Source: Capronia americana (lineage: Eukaryota > Ascomycota > Eurotiomycetes > Chaetothyriales > Herpotrichiellaceae). From it: a stretch of 64,000 nt of DNA. The stretch covers positions 62,001-126,000 of the forward strand of contig JADWQD010000005.1 of the NCBI GenBank assembly GCA_016110215.1. Direction: 5' to 3'. This document shows positions 57,064-64,000 of this stretch, piece by piece (positions within the stretch are counted from its first letter, which is position 1; each line of letters starts with the position of its first letter). Position numbers and translations under genes: made by a program. The notes below the pieces were generated by a model that had not been told where the DNA came from, did no database searches, and was given only the letters and a program-made list of their open reading frames with translations.

Positions 57064-57764
57064 CTCTCTTGAGGTTGTGGTGGGCGCGCAATGGTTCTCC
57101 GAAAGAGTGTTACAAATTCGCATCAGGCTCAAGTTAGGTGGCGGAGTACGGAGTACGAGTAGCGTCGATGGGCAGGGCAGGATGCGGAGACTGGGCGCCT
57201 GGGCAATGGCGGGGGAGCCGGGGGGCCGGGGAGCCGGGGTACTTGGCGGGGGCCAAAAATCAGAACCACAGACACCTCCGAGTCCGAGCGGTGGAGACGT
57301 CGTGGCGGGGCCATTACTAAACAATGCGTGCTCTACGTGTCGTTCAGGACAGTCTTCGTTCTGGGGAGTCCCCAAGAACGAGTCTGATCTTCCACACCCC
57401 CGATCGAGGGAGTCTGCTGTGGTGGTGGACGATTAGCTTCGTCCCCACGATTAGAAAAAGAATTCCATGAAACATAGGGGGTGCGTGGGCGCCTCATCCG
57501 GCACTCCTCCACACCAGGTGAATGTCCGTGCCTTGGTGTCGTGATCCGAATCCTTAACGGAGACATGTGCTCCGAGCACTACACCCTCAGCCGGCAGGAA
57601 GACAACAGTCGAGATAGGGGTTCAAAGCTCCGTGACGGAACAAACGAGCTAGTCCATGGTGCCGTGCGGGCCTTCGACACGAGTATTTGATGGGTATGAA
57701 TGGCTGCCTATGCTGCGACTCTTCCGTCACCAGTACTCTCCAGCCAGCCCTCCAGACGACGATT
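57064..57764. promoter_or_regulatory. Divergent promoter, dual-finger regulator / P450
   Basis: 700 bp between start codons. It has a G-rich block (57205-57255, GGGGGAGCCGGGG-like) that would be C-rich on the regulator's strand and a CGGAGTACGGAGTACGAG direct repeat at 57144-57161, a possible activator site of CGGAGTA type. Confidence 0.45.
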
Positions 57765-59533
57765 ATGTCGATGCTGCTCTTAGCCCTCTTTCTAGTTTTG
57801 GTCGTCCTTGTCCGCTGTGCCAATTGGACGAGGTCAGTGTGCCCTCCTGGAACTCAGCTACCTCCTGGGCCTCCTGGTAAGTCGGCAGTTGGCCTCGAGT
57901 CAAGGCCTGTGTCTATCCCCGAGCTAGCAAACCGACCTCAAGGTGAAGGGAGTCTGACGGGTGACGCAGGGAAACCATTGATTGGAAATCTACTGGACTT
58001 GCCCAAATCCCACACTTGGCTGACCTTCAAGGAATGGGCAGATTGCTATGGCGCGATCTTTCGGTTTACCTTGCTGGGCCGCAACATGGTCGTCCTGTCC
58101 ACGGAAAAGGCCGCCAATGATCTCCTCAGAGAACGGGGATCGCTCTATTCGTCGAGAGAACAACTCCCAATGGCCGCGCAGCTGATGTCGAGGAACATGC
58201 GGACTCTCCTTCAGCCCTACAACGGTAGGTGTGGTTGTGTTCCTATTCTGAATAGTTCGACCACTAAAACACGCGCAAGAGCGATGGCGAAACGGTAGAA
58301 AGCTCATGCACATTCTCACAATGCCTGTGGCCGCCACGTCGTACGAACCAGTACAGATCTACGAATCCGAGAGGCTGCTCTACGATCTCTTGAGAGAGCC
58401 GGCCAAGTATGAGGAGCTTTTCGAGCGATATGCGGGTGCGGTGATCATGCGGCTGGCGTATGCAAAGACCATCGAATCCGACAATGACCCACACATACGC
58501 AGGGCCCTTGAAGTGGTCCACACGGTCGAGCGGGTCGCATCTCCTGGATCTTACTTGGTCGACACCTTTCCCTTTCTGATGTATCTCCCAACTTGGTGCT
58601 CTCCGTTCAAGAAGGAGGCAGAGCGGTTGCATAAACGGGAGCTGACCTTCTTTCGCGATCTGATGGAGGAGGTACGAGTGTCAATGAAGCGGCCGGCGTG
58701 CCCTCCGTCCTTCATGAGAACATTCCTAGAAAGACAAGAGGAGTTCCGGTTGACCGACGATGAAGGTGCATATGTTATAGGGACTCTCTTCGAGGCAGGA
58801 AGTGGCACGACCGCGGCCGCGATGATGTCTTTCTGTCTCGCCATGTGCCATTACCCCGACTGGCAACGAACTCTGCAGGAAGAGGTCGACAGTGTCGTCG
58901 GTGATGACCGTCTACCAGCCTTTTCGGATATGCCGTCTCTCCCCGTTGTTCGTGCCGTCGTGAAAGAGGTGCTTCGATGGCGGCCCGTCACTGCCGGGGG
59001 GGTCCCCCATCAGCTCATCAAGAACGATACGTATCAAGGCTTTTATTTTCCTGCTGGCACTGTAGTGCACGCGAATCAGTGGTATGTAAACTCAATGGAT
59101 TCGAGATCCAAGAGGAATTGGAATGGCTAACGAGATATGGGCAAGGGCTATACATCGCGATCCGCAGCTCTACCCAGACCCAGAAACGTTCAACCCAGCT
59201 AGATGGCTTGAAAAGGGGTATCCGACATATCGTGAGCCTCTATCAAAGTTCCCCAACATTCAGAATTACTCGGCCTTCGGCTTTGGCCGAAGGATCTGCC
59301 CGGGAATGAACATTGCGGAACGCTCATTGAATATCTTGGTTGCTCGTATAGCCTGGGCTTCCAGAATCACCAAGAAGCCTGGTGTGAGTGTGCCTTGGTA
59401 CGATTACACGACCGGATTCAACGTTCAGCCCAAGCCGTTCCAGTTCGACCTAGCCGGGAGGAGCGAGAAGCGGCTGGCATTGGTTGCACGTAGCTGGGCC
59501 GAAGGCAAAAAGCGAGACTCGATGGCTCCCTAA
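57765..59533 (+). CDS. Cytochrome P450 monooxygenase, 518 aa
   Basis: Exons 57765-57876, 57970-58224, 58280-59081 and 59146-59533 give 519 codons in phase. The first join restores the canonical hinge LPPGPPGKPLIGN; intron 1 is 93 bp and would read through in frame if retained. The ATG at 57765 places the membrane anchor (MLLLALFLVLVVLV) at the N-terminus. Motifs: C-helix NERWRNGRKLM, I-helix EAGSGTTAAAM, ExxR KEVLRWR, FNPARWL, and heme loop FGFGRRICPGMNIAERS. The final splice joins ANQW to AIHRDP, at the same place as in the P450 at 44926, which supports common ancestry. It is divergent from the dual-finger regulator and upstream of a SnoaL-like gene on the same strand. Confidence 0.93.
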
Positions 59534-59924
59534 GACCAAAAGTCAGAGACTAGACCAAGACTAGATACTGATACTGATCCAAGTACGCCGTAGAGATCTA
59601 TTTCCGTGTGACTGAAATTAACTGAAGAATTCGTTGCTACATAGCTATGGGTGCTACCCGCTTTTCGGCTGCCCACGGATCAACAGGTGCGACGAGCGCC
59701 ACGTCTGTACTGCCATCTCCGAACGGAAGACATGGTCCCCGGTGTGTTCTCCGGCTAGCGGGCTTACGTGCTGTGCTGTGCTATAAAGAGACCAAGCGGA
59801 TTGCCATGTCCCGACAAAAATATGTTCTCCTGGAATCAGCCCCCTGTCCAATTGAGTTTGTTGCGTCTGGGCCAACTTTCCAACATATAAAACGCGAAGC
59901 CAACCTAGTTTACACTTTCCAAGG
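59534..59924. other. Upstream region of the SnoaL-like gene
   Basis: 391 bp, no gene seen. A TATA-like ACATATAAAACG (59883-59894) lies about 30 bp before the start codon of the next gene. Confidence 0.45.
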
Positions 59925-60666
59925 ATGGGGTATAACGTGACAGAGAAAGAGACCAGGCCAAAGACATTCAACCATTTCAACGGCACCGCCGACGAGATGC
60001 TGGCCCGTTTCTGCATCTCGGAGCTCCTGAAAGGTTGGCCCGTCTACCGCGATGTCTCGGAGTGGAAAAACTTTCGCAGCATCTTCGTGGACGAAGGGGC
60101 ATACGTGTTTACCAGTGCGTGCGTAAAAGTACACTTTGACACCTACCTGAAGCGCTAACACGGTAGGCCCAGCTTGGAGTGGCGGCTTGCCAGTCGACGA
60201 TTTCATCCGCATTTCCCAAGAGAAGCGAGCGGCAGGTGACTTCATCATGCATCGCGAGAACGGCACGTTGGTGGACTTGAATCTGGAGCGAGAACGTGCT
60301 GTAGGCCGGATGAAAGCCACGGTGACGCAGCGGTTCAGCATTCAAGGCTGCGACGTCGACGTCGAATGCGACTGCCGGGTTGTTTTCTTCGTCACGAAAC
60401 AGCACGATGGCTGGAAAGCACGGTATTCAAAGGTCTTGTACGAGAAGGACAAGATCATCCCCGTCGATGGGAAATCCGTCCCAGATATTGACGCAGAATC
60501 CCTGAGGCAGTTCTCGGCTGGGTACAGGTATCTGGCATGGGCGCAGGCTCAACTTGGCCACCAGATCCCTCAGGATCTCCCTACACTGAACAATGAAGGT
60601 TTCTCGAAGATGAATGCCGCGATGGATGCTTGGTTAGAGGGCGACGATGTTGATATCTTTTGGTAG
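59925..60666 (+). CDS. SnoaL/NTF2-like domain protein, 227 aa
   Basis: Exons 59925-60114 and 60173-60666 give 228 codons. The acceptor CCCAG at 60172 is used because the earlier TAG at 60165 shifts the frame. The sequence has the helix-then-curved-sheet rhythm of the NTF2 fold: a WPVYRDVSEWKNFRSIFVDEGAY block, then several alternating hydrophobic strands. I recognise no certain catalytic residue. Members include polyketide cyclases, scytalone-dehydratase-like lyases and many non-enzymatic proteins. It could be a dehydratase, isomerase or binding protein acting on the pathway intermediate. There is no signal peptide. Confidence 0.7.
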
Positions 60667-60816
60667 TTGAGCTTCGTTAGTCACTTTGGACTTCAGAACT
60701 TAGAGGCTTCATGTTGTGATTTGTTCCTTGAAGAGTCACGAAAGTAAGTAAAAATACTTATAATGTAAATTCGTTCGCCCACCCAAGGAGCCCCTAGATT
60801 GCATACTGGCAAGCAC

Positions 60817-62872
60817 TTAACCCGCCGGAATACCAACGCCAAATCGCATTGCGTCCCAATGTCGACGCAACGACTCTACCACCACCTCCGAGGCAAAAAA
60901 GGCCGTCAAGATGGCCTCGACGTCGACCCAGCGCCGACAAGCAGGATACCGCGCCACCAACCGCACCGCCAACTCCGTTGCCAGGGAGGATTTCTTCGTG
61001 TTCGCGATGATCAACGAGCTGATCAGCACGAGCCAGATCCACAGTACACACCGACGCTGGTACAGGGTGCTTGATTCGAGACCGAGTTTGGATTCCTGGT
61101 CCGATGGAAGTCCAGTCCGCGCTCCCGCGGCAGAAGCTTGGTCAAATAACGGGAGCTCCCTGATCAGGATGGATCGCGGGATCGAGAAGATGAGATTACA
61201 CGCCTCGAGCAGGCCTCTCTTCGGGCTGAACGTCAGGTTGCAGTACAGGAGGAGGGCGTGAGCGAGATATTTCTCCAAGCTAGGCTCCAGGGTGGAGAGG
61301 GCGGGACAAGCTTCGTTGAAATTATTGTATTCCCGTCTGTTGTTATCGTCGCTGTTGTTGCCCGTGGCTCCCTCCAGCAAGATTTCCCGGACTAGGAGTT
61401 TATTAGTCCTGTTGAGCGTGTCAAAGTGCGAGATCCGGCCGAGGAGGATGAGCGTCTGGTTGGAAATGTGGCCCTGTCGCGCGAGGGCTTGAAATCCGGG
61501 GGGCATTGAATTGACAATGTCGCGCAGCTCAGCCCGTAAGGGGTGGTGGAGACTGTTGACGATTCTACGCTCCTCTGCTTCGAAGACACCGTCGCCATGC
61601 AGTTGGGACCACCAAAGCTCGAACCTAGAGACTTGTGTCAGTCAACTACGCTCTGTCCTGTCTTGGTTCTGTGCGCATGGCGCTCTCTTACTGTCGAACT
61701 GTAGACTCCACGAGTAAGTCTTGACCGAGCCTATGGAGTCCTCCCCGCGAATCTACCATTTGTTTGATCGCTCGGCGGTGTGATCGAAATGCAACCATGT
61801 CTCGGAAGACCATCTGAAAGGTACATGTCAGCGACTCGGCAGAAAATCGCAGGACAGATGGGGCGGCACCCCCACTCACCGCCAGATGAGTCAAGAACAC
61901 GACGGTCATGATTGTGACGTCGTCGTTGCATGAGTCATTCCTGGCGATCCGTTCACGCAGCCTGGAGATCGCGATGTGGACCAGTCGTAGGATGTCCTCG
62001 GGCAGTGTGTCTGCGGGACAAGGACAAGCGGACACGAACATGCCCTTCATGACCTGGACGGCAGCTACGCCCGCGTGGAGTGCATCCTCGTCCTGTTGCA
62101 TCTGGGTGTGGTAGTTCTGTCCCGGTTAGAGAGTAATCAATACGGCAAAGAAAGACGAGTTAAGATGATTGGTGCATAAATGATAGTTGTTGCCCAAAGA
62201 CAGCTTTCTGCAAACCACAAATGGCGAAATATACTTACATTGCCAAAACAATTCACCACATTGAAAATGCGACATACCGGAGCGTAATGAGGGTCCACAG
62301 CCTCTTGGTCTGCGTATTTTTGTTTTCAGTCAGTCAACAAGTAACCCATTGGCAAAGCCCCAGCATCACAGATCATCTCGGCTCGTCTCATTTCGTCTCG
62401 ACTCACAGAACTCATTCGCGGCAAGAAACCCCTGCGACTGACGCAACACGTCTGGCAGACCGTTCAGCGTAACGACCGGCAGTAGCGGTAGCTTCGCTCT
62501 CCAACGACAATCACAGATCCGACTCGCCTGGCCTTTATCCTGGGCCTGGACCTTGATCTTAACCTTCCGCCAGGTATTTGCTGCGACGGCATCCTCATCA
62601 TCTTGCCATGTAGAACCGGTGGACTTGTCCTTGTCAAAATCATTTTGTTGTCCATGCTGAACACCGCTAGATTGAATCACATATCTATCATCGACCGCTT
62701 CTCTCCCATTGAGTGGCGGATTGCTCCGCAGCGGACGTCTGATATCAAACTGGACGTGTCGTTCTATCCAGTACGCTCTCTTCGAGACATACGACTTGAC
62801 CTGTCTGCGGTGCTGTCTGTCCTGGAACTGTGACGGGTGGGTATAGCTGACAAATTCCCTGCGAGGGTCCAT
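60817..62872 (-). CDS. Fungal transcription-factor-like protein without a DNA-binding domain, 567 aa
   Basis: Five exons (62407-62872, 62239-62309, 61880-62116, 61692-61813, 60817-61624) total 568 codons in phase. The N-terminus (REFVSYTHPSQFQDRQHRRQ) and the later DMVAFRSHRRAIKQMV and SRGGLHRLG blocks match the fungal_trans_2/DUF3468-type family, in which a YVSKRAYW-like motif replaces a zinc cluster. I see no Zn2Cys6, C2H2 or other finger in this frame or just upstream of the ATG. It may act as a co-regulator with the dual-finger protein or be a regulator that lost its finger. It closes the right cluster, convergent with the SnoaL-like gene. Confidence 0.75.
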
Positions 62873-64000
62873 GTGGTGTCCAGTGCTTCAGCGCTTCAAA
62901 CAGAGTGAGGGAGACGGACAAGTCGAGTCCATAGGATAGGCCGTCCGATTCATGGACTTATGTACTGACCTCTGTGAACTATGTACTGTCTGCTGTATGC
63001 TTACCTACGTAGTTTAGGTCATGCATATTGAAGTTAGGTAGTGTGCTCGCTTGATGGTCTGATCGGCAACTCCAAGCAGTGCAAGTGCACAGATTGGCTT
63101 CCCTCCTTCAAGGCCTAGCCTTAGTCAGGACATCGGCACAACGAGACCCTGCAGGGGGTGTGGTGTTGCTGCATTGCAGAGCCAGAAGATATCCCCACGG
63201 TGGCTCACGAAAGTGTGAAGAGAGTCGCTCAACCTCGGGAGTGGGATAGGCTGAGAGCCACGAAGGGGGAATGGAGCTCCAGTCGGGAGAGCATATCCTG
63301 CAACGCACGTTCTCTGATGGACAAATTACCAGGGTACATGTTCCGTGTTGTCTGGATACGTGGATGAAGGGACGGTTACGGAGCAGGTAGACCAGGCCAG
63401 GGCAGGTGAACTGAACTGAACTGAGTAGCGGGTGTCAAGCAAGCGAAGTTCCGGAACAAGATGATTTCCCGAGCCGAGTATCCTACAGTAAAAGCGGCGG
63501 GATGTCCATTTTCGAATTCGTCTCACATAGTATCCTACCACCTTCGTATTCCGTAGAGAGAGGCCAGTCCATCCCGGCGAGGCTCGACAGCCCAGCCCAC
63601 TGCTAGCAGAAGGTTAGTTCGAAAGAACTATGTACCAAGTCCTCCACACGGAGTACAGTACCATGCAAGTGTCGTGACCGTCTGGGCTGTTAGCACCACT
63701 AGTCCGCGTCGGGAAGGAAAATTTGCACCGTCCTGTGGCTTCGCGTGCTTCGCTTTGCGAAACGTTCGCTTACGTACACCGCATCGCTAGGGTACTCAAA
63801 CGAGTCCTTTTGATAAGCTTGTTATGTAAGGTGGCTGGCATGTTCGTTTTCGGTATATGATCGGGAGGTCTTGCCTAACCTTGTGTGGCACTGTGTGACC
63901 CTGGTGCCCTGGAGCTCTGCTACGGCACAGAGAACTCCACTGGTGGCGACGCGGAGCTCGCACAGTGTCACAGTAGTAGCCCCCCGGTAGGATACAGTAC
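62873..64000. other. Window end, no gene recognised
   Basis: 1.1 kb. It contains a short GAACTGAACTGAACTGAG run (63407-63424) like the low-complexity stretches at 27.3 and 29.5 kb. Frames of 60-75 codons are motif-free. It includes the promoter of the regulator-like gene. Confidence 0.45.

Noticed and set aside
57064..57375. N-terminal extension of the dual-finger regulator to 57375
   Set aside because: The codon at 57375 is TTG, not ATG, and the translated stretch is Pro-rich noise; 57063 is the better start.
1..64000. CRISPR array, bacterial operon or tRNA genes
   Set aside because: Introns and gene families are fungal; no regularly spaced repeats and no convincing tRNA A/B-box pair were seen.

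Overview
This window is nuclear DNA of a filamentous ascomycete (Pezizomycotina), probably a eurotiomycete such as Aspergillus, Penicillium or Talaromyces; I cannot name the species. The grounds are many 45-95 bp GT-AG introns with CTNAC/CTAAT branch motifs, Zn2Cys6 regulators with a fungal middle-homology region, an AA9 copper monooxygenase, several fungal P450s with a separate microsomal reductase, and a copia retrotransposon mutated in the style of repeat-induced point mutation (RIP). Exon models below were spliced by eye and the phases checked by arithmetic where stated; none has transcript support. No tRNA, rRNA, CRISPR array, PKS, NRPS or terpene synthase was seen.

Layout. (1) 1-6.3 kb is a decayed margin: a 5'-truncated regulator fragment, two unrecognised genes whose 3' ends overlap, and a frameshifted MFS transporter remnant. 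(2) 7.0-26.9 kb (left cluster): Gfo/Idh/MocA oxidoreductase, Zn2Cys6 regulator, flavin monooxygenase with an N-terminal SnoaL-like part, aldo/keto reductase, second Zn2Cys6 regulator, a NADPH-cytochrome P450 reductase divergent from a P450, and an inositol-type sugar transporter. Two copies of an ~85-95 bp direct repeat (6319-6403 and 27153-27247) bracket exactly this block. (3) 28-33.5 kb: AA9 LPMO, a DcpS-type scavenger decapping enzyme (housekeeping), and a Dal5-type MFS transporter. (4) 33.8-39.65 kb: a complete but RIP-inactivated Ty1/copia element with 322-bp LTRs and a 5-bp target duplication. (5) 40.3-62.9 kb (right cluster): Baeyer-Villiger monooxygenase, glyoxalase, GFA/CENP-V-like protein, two P450s, dienelactone-hydrolase-like protein, two SDRs, a family III CoA-transferase, a regulator carrying both a C2H2 and a Zn2Cys6 finger, a SnoaL-like protein, and a regulator-like protein with no DNA-binding domain. 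(6) 62.9-64 kb: no gene seen.

How the genes may work together (inference). Neither cluster has a scaffold-building enzyme, so both look more like tailoring or catabolic clusters than classical secondary-metabolite clusters. The left set could import a polyol- or sugar-like compound and oxidise it with a P450 that has its own electron donor. The right set has the enzyme logic for opening a ring: P450 hydroxylation, SDR oxidation to a ketone, Baeyer-Villiger oxidation to a lactone or ester, hydrolysis by the DLH-like enzyme, then transfer to CoA. The substrate cannot be read from sequence.
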